Source: Phialophora verrucosa
Lineage: Eukaryota; Ascomycota; Eurotiomycetes; Chaetothyriales; Herpotrichiellaceae
DNA: 64,000 nt
NCBI GenBank assembly: GCA_002099365.1
Contig: MSED01000001.1
Coordinates: 1,426,001-1,490,000 of the forward strand
Direction of reading: 5' to 3'
The notes below the pieces were generated by a model, which saw only the letters and a list, made by a program, of their open reading frames with translations, did not search any database and had not been told where the DNA came from. Positions within the stretch are counted from its first letter, which is position 1; each line of letters starts with the position of its first letter. The translations under genes and the position numbers were made by a program. Shown here one piece after another: positions 33,074-44,323 of this stretch.

Positions 33074-33932
33074 GGAATACTTTCTCAAGAAGCCTCCTAA
33101 TCGCATTGGTGCTGATGGTTATGGAAGGTTTCTGCTGTAGTGGTAGAGAATAAATTGTAGCAAGGCAGGCCAAGTAAAGCCCAGTAGGGGCGAGTTCGCA
33201 CTGCCTTGACGGCGCATTTCTTCGCCTGGAGAGTTTCCCACACACAGCGGATTCGAAGGGGTTGCCGGCAGATTCATTGCTGAACTGCCCAGCGACATGA
33301 GGTATGCTTGTCGTTACCTGGTGTCGTGATAAGTAAACTCATGCTTTCGTCACTCGGATCTACTGCTTCCAGTGTATGTTTCCACGTTCTGGCCCTCGAA
33401 AGCCATCCATGTCGCGGTGGAGCCCCAGACATCAATTTCAAACGTACCTGCTTGATTTCACGTAAGTGGAATCAAAATAAGTGCTGAGAATGTCAAACCA
33501 CCTCACCTCACCAGAGTGATAAAAGACGGCCTGGACGACACTACACAGTATGTAATGGGAAATCCGTCGCGATCTGCCCAACGCTGATAATACCCTTCCC
33601 CGTACCCCTCTAGACTTCTCTCGATGCCCCGGATTTGGGTTCCTGCCACCTACTTAGACTTCAACCCTCCGCCGCCCCGAAGTTGACGCGACAAGATACT
33701 CCGATTTGTGGCGGCGGATGGTGGGGTGGCAAACTGTGGGAACCTCTGAACTCGATAGTGAGGGGCCAAGCGGCCCACATCTAGAACGACACGAGACGGC
33801 TCACCGTCCGGAGGATGGTCGCTGCGCGCCATGTCCATGTAACTCGTGGCGACCATAGAAGAATCTATAAAATTCATGCCAACCATGCCCGCGCTTCAGA
33901 AGGATGAGTAACTGACCCCAACGACACTCACC
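33074..33932. other. Spacer between the two transporters
   Basis: 860 bp, promoter of the sugar-porter gene on its right side. A TATAAA occurs at 33866-33871, 62 bp before the ATG. No gene is visible. Confidence 0.45.
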
Positions 33933-35690
33933 ATGGCTGGCGACACGATGAAGGATGACTCTCCCACCACTCACATGGAGGAAATTTCGCACGAGAAGAA
34001 CATCGCGGGCGAACCTCAACTTCTCCATGGCGGCTCGCCTCAGACCAATCTCTTCCAGGTCGTGTTCTCTGTCTTCGTGGGCATCGCGGGATGGATGTAC
34101 AACTTTGACCTCGTCAGTCCGAGCTACACCGTCGAAGTTCGTACCGGCTAACACCTGGCAGGGTTTCAGTGGACTTGTGCTCTTGATGGAGCCGTACAAT
34201 CGAGCCTTTGGCACCTGCGGGCCTATGCCGGACGGCCGGGGCAACATCGTTGACCGATGTGCGCTCAGCGCCACAAGTCAATCCATGATCTCGTTGTCTA
34301 TCATCTTCATCGGAATAGGGTCGGCTCTGGGGGGCCAGGTCGGTCATATCCTGGGCCGGCGAGGCACGGTGCAGGTGGGCTCGCTCATCATCGCCATCGG
34401 TGCAGGCGGCATGCTAGGAACCACGGGCAACTTTACGGCGTACATGGCCTGCAAATGCATCCAAGCCATTGGACTGGGCCACCTGATAGCCGCCGTTCCT
34501 CCGTACGGCGTTGAATGCGTGGCTCCCGGCAAGCGAGGAATGCTAATGGCGACTTTCAATATCGGGCTAGGACTCGGCAGCGTGGTGTCTGCTGCCGTCT
34601 GCCTAGGCTCTTCGAGATACACTACGAACCTGTCCTGGCAAACGCCGATTATCTGCCAGGTGCCGCTGGCCGTCGTTCTGGGACTCGGGGTGCGCTTCTT
34701 CCCCGAGTCGCCCCGTTGGCTGCTGATCAAGGGCAGGGAAGAGGAGGCTCGCAAGTCGTTTGCCAGATTCTACGCGAAGGCTCCCGAGTCGCCCGAGGTC
34801 ACGGCTCAAGTGCGACAAACCCTGTACTATCTGGACCTAGAAAAGAGGACTGGAGCGACGACCAAGTGGACCGAGATCTTCCACGGCAATGATCTACGGC
34901 GGACTCTGTGCAGCACGCTCATCGCCACCGGTGTTGCCATCACCGGATCCAAGTTCTTCTCGACGTATGCCGCCATCTTTCTCGCTGGAGTAGGAATCTC
35001 AAATCCATACCACATCACCATAGCGGTCATGAGCTGTGCCTGTTTCGGAGGCTTCATGAGCCCCTTCCTCCTGGAGTTCTTTGGAAGGCGAATGAACCTC
35101 CTAGTGGGCTATGCCTTTATGACCATATCGATGCTGATCGTGGCCATTGTTGGTTCCGCCCTCGGCCAAACCCGCTCGACGACCCAACTTGTCTGCATCG
35201 TCTTAATGTGTTTATGGTTCGTCAGCTACGGCGGCTTCATCGGGACCTCGCTCACTGTCACCACGTCCGAGATGCATGCGGTCCGGCTCCGTGGCTACGG
35301 CCAGGCGTTTGCCATCGCTATCTATGAGATCTTTAGCTTTGGCTCGAGCTTCTCCACACCGTATATGATCAATGCCCAGTACGGCAACATGGGGATGAAC
35401 GTGGGTTATGTTTTCGGCGGTGAGATGCCCAGCGTGCCCTCCTCCTTCCTTTATTTCGTTCCATTTTCGTTCTCGAAAGATGGCTATTGCCATTTATTAT
35501 ACCGGTGCTGATATTTTGAGTAGGAATATCAATTTTCGTCTGGGTCCTGATCTTCTTCCTCATCCCAGAGACCGGACTCTTGACTCTGGAAGAGATTGAT
35601 GATGTCTTCACCTCCAAAATCAAACCCTGGAAGACGTCGATTGGGAAGAACAAAGCGAGACGCAGAGCCAACAATATCAGCGAGGAGTAG
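33933..35690 (+). CDS. MFS sugar-porter family transporter
   Basis: Exons 33933-34112, 34162-35419 and 35524-35690 give 534 residues with introns of 49 and 104 nt. The first join gives 'GWMYNFDLGFSGLVLLMEP', the TM1 region. Further landmarks are 'GHILGRRGTVQVGSL' (loop 2-3 RxGRR-type motif), 'FFPESPRWLLIKGREEEARK' (after TM6) and 'IPETGLLTLEEIDDVF' (C-terminal PETxGLxLEEID). The extracellular loop after TM1 contains two Cys in 'GTCGPMPDGRGNIVDRCALS'. The substrate could be a sugar, quinate-like polyol or glycoside. It lies tail-to-head with the ACS-family transporter and head-to-tail with the SnoaL-like gene. Confidence 0.9.
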
Positions 35691-36151
35691 AGATGCCGCA
35701 AAGAGAGGTGCAGATAGTTACTTACGCATTCTGTTCGCGTACTGCGGAGGGTCGAATCTTTGGGTCTTTGACAGACCGCACCGCAGCGTACGCCTCTAGC
35801 TAGCAGGCTTTGAAAGCCAATGCCAAGCTACCTGCAAAAGTGTCAGATATTATGGACCAACCTTGTATCTACGAGTACCTGCACAAGACAAAGCAATAAA
35901 ATCTTCCCCTGATAGAGGCGACCCGGAGATCCTTTTCGAGCTTCAATCGGGGGCTGGATCCATGAACTCCAGTGACCAGCATGTCTCGCCTGTGTACAGA
36001 ACTCAGACCACGAATAGGACGAGCTCGGTGTGTTCGCTCCGGCATCGGTTGACTCCACCTGCAATGCGATTAGTATAAATGAAAGAGACACCCACCTGGC
36101 TCGGCCACCCGCCCACAGCCACGGTCCTCTCTACGGTTCCCAACCCACACC
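35691..36151. other. Spacer upstream of the SnoaL-like gene
   Basis: 461 bp. A TATAAA at 36074-36079 lies 73 bp before the SnoaL-like start codon. No coding sequence is supported. Confidence 0.45.
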
Positions 36152-36775
36152 ATGTCTATCGAAGACATCGTCCTAGTGCAGCAACTCGTCTGCCGAGAGA
36201 GGGAGGCACGTGACCGGCAGTGGTGGGACGAGATGCGTGATCTATACGCAGAAGAGTCCTTTGTCGACCTATCCTGGTTTCAAGGGTCAGGCGCCCGTTT
36301 CATCGACGAATCGATCGAGCTGGCTAAGCAAGGTACATCGGCGAAGCATCAGCTTGGACCCGTCATCGTGCGCCTCGACAGGGACCGTACCCGAGCCCTA
36401 GCCACCGTCAGCGCGAGCATCGAGGCCCGATTCAAGATCGAAGGCGTCGAGGTCGACCTCGTCTCCCAGACACGCTTGCTCTACCGAGCCGTCAAGAGCA
36501 ACAACGGCCAGCCATGGCAGCTCTCCCGCCTCGACTGCATCTACGAATGTGACCGCATGACCCCGAGCATCCCGGGGCAAACCCTCCACGTCAACCCGGA
36601 CGACCTGGAACCTTTTCGAAGCTCGTACAAGTGTCTGGCATACTTTCTCACAACAAGAGGGCTCTCCATCAACCATGAGCTCCCCGGAGATGACAGGCCG
36701 GAGCAGGTGAAGTGGGCCTACGATGATGCGTTTGCCTGGCTGAGAGGATCGGATCAGGCCAGGAGCCTGCTTTGA
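36152..36775 (+). CDS. SnoaL-like (NTF2-fold) protein
   Basis: Intronless, 207 residues. The first two thirds fit the SnoaL-like/NTF2 fold: an N-terminal helix pair with 'LVCREREARDRQWWDEMRDLY' and 'ESFVDLSWFQGSGARFIDES', then strands with 'AKHQLGPVIVRLDRDRTRALATVSASIEARF', 'VDLVSQTRLLYR' and 'QPWQLSRLDCIYECDRM'. Small fungal proteins of this fold act as dehydratases, cyclases or isomerases in secondary metabolism and aromatic catabolism. The catalytic residues vary and cannot be assigned here. The C-terminal 60 residues are an extra extension ending 'WAYDDAFAWLRGSDQAR'. It sits between the sugar porter and the second Zn2Cys6 regulator, in the same direction as both. Confidence 0.8.
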   Translation: MSIEDIVLVQQLVCREREARDRQWWDEMRDLYAEESFVDLSWFQGSGARFIDESIELAKQGTSAKHQLGPVIVRLDRDRTRALATVSASIEARFKIEGVEVDLVSQTRLLYRAVKSNNGQPWQLSRLDCIYECDRMTPSIPGQTLHVNPDDLEPFRSSYKCLAYFLTTRGLSINHELPGDDRPEQVKWAYDDAFAWLRGSDQARSLL

Positions 36776-37421
36776 AACATGAGGCGAGACTGCCCGACTC
36801 TGGCGTCCCACCAACGGCATTGACAATAAGATGGTAATTTTGAACAGACTATTACTCAAAATGCTGTCCCGCCTTTTGCCTTTTCGCAGATGGCTGGGAC
36901 CCTGGTGGCCCGTGTTGACGGGTGCCCGGAGGGCTAACTTGCTTGGTCCCCGCACTCGGTGTGATTTCTCGGAGCATCTTCGCTTCCCCCAACAATGGCT
37001 TCCCCTTTGAGTGCCCGACGACTCGTCTCTCATGTTCCCAGCATGTGGATCCGTTCCGGGGTAGCTTGCTCGCCTAGGTACCTGCAGATGTGGAGTATCT
37101 TATGGATCGCCGGGGAGAGATCAGGCCGCGACCAGCTTGCTTTTCTGTGAACAATGCGTCGTCATTGAACTGCGCCAGTGAAATACCACAATATTAATTC
37201 TCCAGTGCGGGGTGGGAGGGGCCCCAGAGCGGCCAGGGTGACCGTGGAGGCGTCATGTAACCGAACGGGCGGCACTTCCCACCCACTGGACTTGCCCATG
37301 CCTTTTGCTCTCTCCCTAAACACCAGAAATCGTGAACGACAAAAGTGGTTTATCTCTTCCCACACATAACGTACTCTCCGATTATCCTCACAGGGGCAAG
37401 GCATTATTCATAACCTATTCG
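36776..37421. other. Spacer upstream of the second regulator
   Basis: 646 bp. The regulator's frame is open upstream to 37332, so its promoter lies within this stretch. No other gene is visible. Confidence 0.4.
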
Positions 37422-39923
37422 ATGTTGCAGCCCTGCACGAACGCAAACGAGCCGCCGCCAATGGAGCACAGCCGCGCCTGTCGTCCGTGTCGAGTCCGCA
37501 AGGTCAAGTGCTCAAAGGAATTTCCCAAATGTCTTAACTGCCGGAACTGTGGCGAGCCATGCGTCTACCCGTCGACAATGCTCAAGCCCGGCCCCAAGCG
37601 TGGCAGCGTCCACAAACGACGGCGCCACCCCCAGGATATGCCATGGGAAGAGTCAGAGTTGCGTCCAACCACCACAGCCAGCATAGCTCAACCCGACTCG
37701 CCGTCGCCGGAGAATCTGCTCCCATTGAGCCCAAAGTCTCCTCCTCGGCCTGCCGTTAGCGCCGAAGACAACCTGGCCTATTCAGAACACCTCCAAGTTG
37801 TGGCCGACCTGTGCCAGCCAACACACGAAGAGCTGTCCTCGCAAGATCCGGGTCCGCCGCCTACCACGAGTAGTCAAACTGAGGACATTCTATCCCAGGC
37901 CTGTCAGGAGCTCGGGGTTTCGCGAGATCGTATGGCCCAGATGTCAGCTAAGACGGGAACTATAGCGTGATTGCGTGCTGACCTCCCCACTAGGATTTCG
38001 ACCTTCTTTCATACCTTTACCACATTCCGTCTCTTTCGGAAACCCAGTTTCCTCACAAAGCTGAGCGAAATTTCCTCTGCCCTCCAGGTAAAAGCTCTAC
38101 TTGCAGCCGTTTTCGCGTTTGCTTGCAAAGGCGAATCCATAACCCAACCGACCTCGGGCAATGCTCAGCTCTCTGCCGGCGAATATGCCGACATAGCGAT
38201 CAAGTACGTCGACGAGGCCATGGCCGAATGTGGAGATGACACCCCTCCCTTGTGCCTCCTGCAGAGCCTCATCTTGACAACGCATTGGTTGATCATCTGC
38301 GGCGTTCGTGGCAAGGCGTGGAGACGCGTCGGACTCTGCGTTCGCTTGCTGTTCGAAATGGAACTACATTCTACTGACGCTGTGACCGAGTTCGACACGT
38401 ACGCAGCCGATCCGGAGAAGTGGTGTCAAGCCGAGGAAGGCCGGCGCGCATACTGGGCAGTGTGGGAGATGGACCAGTTTTCCAGCCACCTGAAACGACT
38501 TCCCATTACAACAGACTGGGCTCGCGACGGAATCCATCTTCCAGCCGAGGACCAGAGATGGCTCGCTGCTCATCCTCAGAAGAGTTGTCCATTGGCTCCA
38601 GACTGGATGGATCGGTGCAAGAACCTGCATGCCACCGGAAGCAGGAGTGCACTTGCCTGGTATATTGTGATTGCTTCGTTGAACGCCATCGCGCACGAAA
38701 TTGCGTACTCTCGACACAATGGTCCTCGGGTCGCCCGGGACCACGTGCGACAGCTCGTGCACCGCTGGCCGGCTTTCCTCAACGCTCTCCATTTGGGCCT
38801 CATTCTGCTTCCCCCCGAATTCCACTTCCACGGCCAGTACCTCGATTTTGGAACTCAGACCATGGGGCTACCCCCGGATCCGGCAATATCGCATTTGCAT
38901 AGTATCATATACAACATCGCGTTAATGCCTGAGACGTCGAAAATAATGACTCTTAGGCCCTTTGTTTTCGATGCGTACATGAGGAAGTTACTCCGGAAGG
39001 CCCGAGGGTCCGAATGCGGATCACTGCAGTCGATCGGGCTCGCGGAAGACATGGCTCAGAAGGTTGAGCAATGCTTTAATGCCGCCGACCGCGTCCTGAA
39101 CCTGATCGTGAACTCCCACGCGAGCCACTACCGCTATGTCAACCCGTACGTTATGCATATCTCATGGCTGGGAGCCACAGTCCAATTGCTACAACAAGAA
39201 TTGGTCGATGACCAAGCCCAGAAGCGGTTGATCAGATCCAAGTTTGAGATCTTCAAGGCCACAAATGAGAAGTTCATGCATTACTGGAACATGTCCAGCA
39301 CCCCGAAGCGGAACCTCGAAACCCTGGCGCTGCGGCTGGAACGATTTGGGGCTGCTTCGCGACTGCTCTTGTCAAGCGACAAGATGAGCAGCGCACGAAT
39401 GAAGAACGCAAATTTCATTCCCCAAACAGCAGCTACTGATCGATATCGCACCGAGCGATCGACGAAAATCCTTCCCCGGCACGCCCAAAACAGAATGGAA
39501 CTTGCGCCCGGCCCAGAGGCGAGTACGGAATCCACCAGGCCTCATGGTGTTGGGCAGCATGCCAATCAGTCCACGCAGGCGGATGAGCGGTGTGAACCCT
39601 GGCCCGTCGCCAGTGTCCCTCCCTCGGAGATTTCATTGTCTAATACCATGAGATCGCCATTGTCGGCAGAAAGACTGGATGATACCACCTTTCCGGTGCC
39701 GTACCAACCCGCACAGGAGATGCTCAATCCACATGCCAACCCGGCACTATTTCACCAGAACATGAGCGCCAGTCTCTGGCCCGAGGCTTATGACCAGCTC
39801 TCACAGCCTGCAAGCATGAACTCCGAGCCGCTGGATTGGCTTTCCATTTTCACCAATAACGAAATGAATGAAGGCCTGGCCGACTGCTTTGAAATGTTTT
39901 CAGGACCCTATCCGTTGCAATAG
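37422..39923 (+). CDS. Zn2Cys6 transcription factor (second cluster regulator)
   Basis: Exons 37422-37942 and 37994-39923, joined by a 51-nt intron that splits a Met codon, give 816 residues. The zinc cluster is C20-x2-C23-x6-C30-x6-C37-x2-C40-x6-C47 within 'ACRPCRVRKVKCSK', followed by a basic stretch 'KRGSVHKRRR'. The middle homology region (Fungal_trans) includes 'ISTFFHTFTTFRLF', 'CLLQSLILTTHWLIICGVRGKAWRRVGLCVRLLFEMEL' in part, and 'GRRAYWAVWEMDQFSS'. The acidic-aromatic C-terminus 'LDWLSIFTNNEMNEGLADCF' could be an activation domain. I chose the ATG at 37422; in-frame ATGs at 37332 and 37461 are alternatives. It lies in the middle of the oxidation cluster and is the best candidate for its pathway-specific activator. 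Confidence 0.9.
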
Positions 39924-40171
39924 TCAGGCAAGCAAGCAAGCAAGGAAAGGGGTTAAACCGACTCGTCATGTTTTGAGGGAGTTGAATTGTCTCTCAACAA
40001 TCGAAGCTACTTCGCGGCTAGTTACCTATTCTTGATACCTAGAAGTTTCCTGTCCTCCGGGCGGGCGATCTACGACTGGGATTGTTCGACGAGCAATGTG
40101 GAGTAAACTGTATTCAAAGGAAACCCTAGCCACCGGAGCATCTCAATTCTTCCAATCCCCCCAACCATTTC

Positions 40172-41185
40172 TCAGCTCTTGAAAAACTTCTCGAGCGCCT
40201 CAGTCGTCTCTGCCGGGCATTCCAACGGCCAAAAGTGCCCGCCGGGGAGGAAGTTGACGTCCACGGACTTGGCGTTCGGAATGTGCTCATGGGAGATGCC
40301 CTCGTAGAACTCCCGCGGCTGGGTCTTGCTGTGGTATCCCTGTAGGATGAGAACGGGACAGGTCCAGGCGGCAAGCAGGCGATTGCGGCGCTGCAGCCAC
40401 TCGATGCGAAAGCTCGACGAGTTGAAGTAGCGGGGCACGGCGCGGGCGATGCCCGGATATGAGAACTCCTGGATGCAACGCGCCAGCTTTTCCGGCGCGA
40501 TCGGGGACACGTCCAGGCTCAAGTGGGCCCAGACCACCATGAAGTTCGGGTCATCCAGCACGCCATTGTAGGCGGCGTTCATAAAGATCTCTCCCTGCGG
40601 CGCCAACACCGGGTTGAAGTGGAAGAGGTGCTGCTCGCCGCGGGCATATCGAAGGACATGCTCCGGGTGGTTGGCCGCGATGAAATCGGCCTGGCACGTG
40701 CCGCGATCGTGGGTGACCAAGTTGAACCGCTTCGCGCCGATCAGTTGGAGCATCTGGAATACTTGCTCCCCGGCACCCTCGTGGCGGTAATCACCAGGGT
40801 TCTTCGTCGACTGCCCGTAACCCTTGAGGTCCGGGGCGATGCAGCGGTACGTGGTGGACAGCTTAGCCATCTGCATGTGCCACTGGTACCACGCGTCGGG
40901 GATGCCATGAAGGAAGACCACGGCTTCGGCGTTCTTAGGCCCCGTCTCGACGTAATGCCATTGAACGACCTCGGCATCACCAGGGCCCAGGATGAAGTGG
41001 TGTGTAAAGGTCACTCCCTCAATCACTTCGGTGTCACCGTCGTGGTCTGCTGGTCGAGGCTTTACCTGCCGGAACTTGGCCACCTCGTCCCTCACCTCCG
41101 CTTCGCCCAGGAAGAGATTCTCTTCCACGACCTTGGCGGCGCGGACAGGAAGGTCGGTATACTTGAGTGTCGAAGGAGTTGCCAT
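40172..41185 (-). CDS. Epoxide hydrolase / haloacetate dehalogenase-like alpha/beta hydrolase
   Basis: Intronless, 337 residues. The oxyanion loop is H83-G-I-P ('FLHGIPDAWYQWH'). The nucleophile is Asp150 in 'NLVTHDRGTCQADFI', an acid rather than Ser, as in epoxide hydrolases and haloalkane dehalogenases. The general-base His317 is in 'LPGGHFWPLECP'. An N-terminal extension of about 55 residues precedes the core. The reaction is attack of Asp on an epoxide or C-halogen carbon, followed by hydrolysis to a diol or hydroxy acid. It is divergent from the CYP65-like P450 at 41911 with 725 bp between them, so the two may share a bidirectional promoter and act in sequence (epoxidation, then hydrolysis). 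Distinguishing epoxide from halide substrates is not possible from sequence alone. Confidence 0.87.
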   Translation of the reverse strand: MATPSTLKYTDLPVRAAKVVEENLFLGEAEVRDEVAKFRQVKPRPADHDGDTEVIEGVTFTHHFILGPGDAEVVQWHYVETGPKNAEAVVFLHGIPDAWYQWHMQMAKLSTTYRCIAPDLKGYGQSTKNPGDYRHEGAGEQVFQMLQLIGAKRFNLVTHDRGTCQADFIAANHPEHVLRYARGEQHLFHFNPVLAPQGEIFMNAAYNGVLDDPNFMVVWAHLSLDVSPIAPEKLARCIQEFSYPGIARAVPRYFNSSSFRIEWLQRRNRLLAAWTCPVLILQGYHSKTQPREFYEGISHEHIPNAKSVDVNFLPGGHFWPLECPAETTEALEKFFKS

Positions 41186-41910
41186 CGTTTTTCCTTGAGG
41201 CCGTTCAATTTAGTTCAGCTCTCTCAAGCTGGCCGCTGATTTTCATAGGGTTTTGACGATATTTAGAAATCATCCAAACATCCGCAATATAACGTATCCT
41301 GTTGGGCATCGTTGGCCCGTTGGTCTACTTCTCCACAAAGCGGTTAGTCTTAAGGTTTCCGACGCACCTATTCATTCTGTCAATCTAGTGTTCGAGGCGG
41401 TCGTGTGAATTGGCGACTGGGTTAGGGTAATAGGCCGAGAGAATGTGCCGACTGGCTGTTTCAACCTGGCGAACAGAGAGACGACACTCGAAAGATCATC
41501 CAACACGACCCCACCAGATACATACTTCACTCGTAGCTGACCGGCTCGTCGCGTCAATACATGCAGCCCACGACGGGCCACAATCCATACCATACAGAGT
41601 TCGCCTGTCCATACTGAGAGTTCTCGCGAGAAATCTATCCGGAGCCGAAGGACAATCTGTCGTACGGAGAAGGGCTTGCAGACGCCTGCCAGTCCCTCTT
41701 GTGTATGATCAGACTCTTGCCGAGCGAACAGGTAAGACGGACAAGGGTTCACATGGAGTATCGTGTTATAAGCTAACAGGGCCGAAGGTTGATGTCTGCG
41801 CGGCCAATCTGTCAAACCTCCCTCGGAAGTTTGAAGAATTGAGGAACTAGAGAATAGACGCTCTTTTTTAGAGCGTTCGGGATAGACCGTCAATCTTTGA
41901 GACGCGAACC
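41186..41910. promoter_or_regulatory. Divergent promoter region, epoxide-hydrolase-like / P450
   Basis: 725 bp between two outward-facing genes whose products could act in consecutive steps. No perfect inverted CGG repeat was found by eye. Short open frames here show no family signature. Confidence 0.45.
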
Positions 41911-43852
41911 ATGTCCGACCGGGTTTTCTTCTTCCACAATCAGTTCTTGGGTCGGCTGCCCCGGTCACTGTCCCTTGAGGCGCTGTTCGAACATTTTGGT
42001 CATGGAGGCTTTTGGGCAAAGGAAACGGGCCTGTTGTGGGCTGCAGTGGTAAGAAAATAAAGCTCTTTCCGAATTCGCGTCGGGACAATCATTAACAACC
42101 AAATTGCAAGGCGGCGGCGGCAGCGGCGGTGTTTCTGACGTTGACATACCTGGCCTATAACCTGTGGTGGCACCCGCTGGCCCATTTCCCGGGTCCCAAA
42201 CGTGCGAGGATGGCGCCGTTCTTCGCCATGAAGCACTGGATGAGCGGCGACAACCTGTGGAAGATCAAAGAGCTGCACGAGCAATACGGTCCGGTGGTGC
42301 GCATCGCGCCAAACCACCTTTCCTTCTGCACCAGCACCAGCTGGAAAGATATCCACGGCCACAAGCCCGGCCGCAAACCTTTTCTCAAGGGTTCGTGGTA
42401 CGAGCCTTTCCCGTCTGATCCGCACCAGATTGTCAGCGTCTCGGATCCGCGCCGCCATGCGGCCATGCGGAAGACCCTGAGCCATGGCTTTTCGGCCAGC
42501 GCGCTGGCAGCGCAGGAAGATCGTGTCCACCACTTTGTGAATCTGCTCCTCCAGCAGATTTCCGACCGGTACACCACCAAACCCGCCGACATGAGCAAGT
42601 GGTACAACTACGTCACCTTTGATGTGATTGGGGAACTGGCCTTTGGGGAGCCCTTTGGCTGCGTTGCATCCGGTCAGTTTATAACCACCCCATCGGACGC
42701 CATTTGGGCCAAATGGGTTGTTTGATATTGATAATAGCTGACTTATTAACGCGACTGTGTCGGGAGAGAGTAGGAAAACCTCACTACTGGATCGAAATAC
42801 TGTTCGGCTCCATCAAGAACACCAACTTTGTGAGATCCTTCGAGTACTTTCCGCTTCTGAGATCGGTCTTGCGCACTGCAATGAGCATGAAGCTGCTTCC
42901 TCGTAGGGTGTACGAGCTGCGAGCCAAGATGACGAGTTATGCAAATGAGAAGCTCGAGAGGTATGCCGTGGACCGGTTTCTGCGTTTTTCCCCTACTTTC
43001 TCTCTCTCTCTGTTCGTTGAAAAGAAAGGAAAGAGGAAAAACCACAGGAGACGGGAATGGTATTAACAGCATGCCTAGACGATTAGCAAATCCCCCTCCG
43101 AGGGTTGATTTCTTGCAGCGAATGATTTCCGAGAGAGAAGACTGGTCTGGTCAGGCATTCGAGCAGCTCCAGGTGCAGGCAAGCCTTCTCACGGTCGCGG
43201 GCAGTGAGACTACAGCCACGGCTCTTTCGGGAATTACATACTACCTCTGTCGGGACCCTGGGGCTTACCAAAAGCTCACGGCCGAGATTCGAGGCGCGTT
43301 TACCACTTTCGACGAGATCAACGGACGGTCTACGGAACAGCTCTCGTATCTTAAAGCTGTCATTGAAGAAGGTCTGCGTCTATACCCTCCTATTGCGGCG
43401 GGATTGCCCCGTATCAGCCCTGGCGAGGTCGTGGACGGGTACTTTATACCTAAGGGCACCGTCGTCAACGTGAATACGTGGGTGGCCGGCCACATTGAAA
43501 GCAACTTCCACGATGCGTTCAAATTCAGCCCCGAACGGTGGCTTGACCCGGACTGTAAAGACGATAAGGCTGCCAGTCAGCCGTTTTTGCTTGGGAGTCG
43601 CGTCTGTCTCGGCCGTCAGTATGTTTTCTCCAGCTCTCCCTGAATTTTTCTCTTTCCTCTCAACTAACATGTGAAAACAGCCTTGCGATGCTTGAGCTTC
43701 GACTTGTTCTTTCCAAGCTCCTGTACCGGTTCGACATGAAACTCATGGACGACGACCTCGACTGGGTGAAGAGCAACAAGAACTACGTGTTCTGGGAGAA
43801 ACCGGAGCTGCCCATCCAGTTCAGCCTTGTGGATCACACTACGCGCTTATGA
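41911..43852 (+). CDS. Cytochrome P450, CYP65-like
   Basis: Exons 41911-42048, 42111-42672, 42774-42960, 43070-43618 and 43681-43852 give 535 residues. The N-terminus has one membrane anchor ('LLWAAV' joined across intron 1 to 'AAAAAAVFLTLTYLAYNLWW') and the proline hinge 'HFPGPKRAR'. The I-helix oxygen-binding motif is 'VAGSETTATALS' (near 341), ExxR is in 'AVIEEGLRLYPP' (near 393), and the heme loop is 'PFLLGSRVCLGRHLA' with Cys near 475; the last part is completed only after intron 4. The pattern resembles CYP65-type enzymes such as isotrichodermin C-15 hydroxylase. It should be an ER-bound monooxygenase that needs a reductase encoded elsewhere. Substrate unknown. The donor GTATGT of intron 4 and acceptor TTAACAG of intron 3 were chosen to keep frame. 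Confidence 0.9.
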
Positions 43853-44323
43853 GATAGCCCGGCGAGAAAGAGTCGAAGGAATGAGACGGGGAGTGTTTGA
43901 TGAATTCCGCAACGGAAACATCGGAATCTGCGGACATCTTCACAGCCTGATTCAGTGTATCGTTTGAAGCTCAGTTCGTCATATAAGTAGCTCTCTTGAA
44001 CATAAACAGGGAGTTGGCCAACTCAGCAGCTCCTTCTCTCTTGGGAACTATAGCCGCTTCCATCTATATACTCGACAATATTGTGGGACGGGCCAGAGAA
44101 AGTCGATGTTGCCCAAACTAAAAGCGTTGTCACACTACATAATCCTCGGCAGATTCGCAAAGAGAGTATATTATCTACTTCATATGCGCGTGTGCCCAAG
44201 GTCATGGTCAAGGACTGGTGTTGTTGGTTCCTCGAACAAAACCTCTCTCCCGATCCCAGCGTCGTGGCCACTATTCCACGCTGAACCCCACAACAGACAC
44301 GCTGCTCCCGGCTTACTACGTAC
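43853..44323. other. Convergent 3' spacer between the two P450 genes
   Basis: 471 bp between the stop codons of two convergent P450 genes. No coding sequence is supported. Confidence 0.45.

Noticed and set aside
40523..41239. 238-codon plus-strand open frame over the epoxide-hydrolase-like gene
   Set aside because: Antisense shadow of a gene with a full set of catalytic motifs on the minus strand.
41372..42088. 238-codon minus-strand open frame in the P450 promoter region
   Set aside because: No recognisable motif and it overlaps the first exon of the P450 on the other strand.
42111..42128. GCG/GCA repeat as a non-coding microsatellite
   Set aside because: It falls exactly at the start of P450 exon 2 and encodes an Ala run in the membrane anchor.
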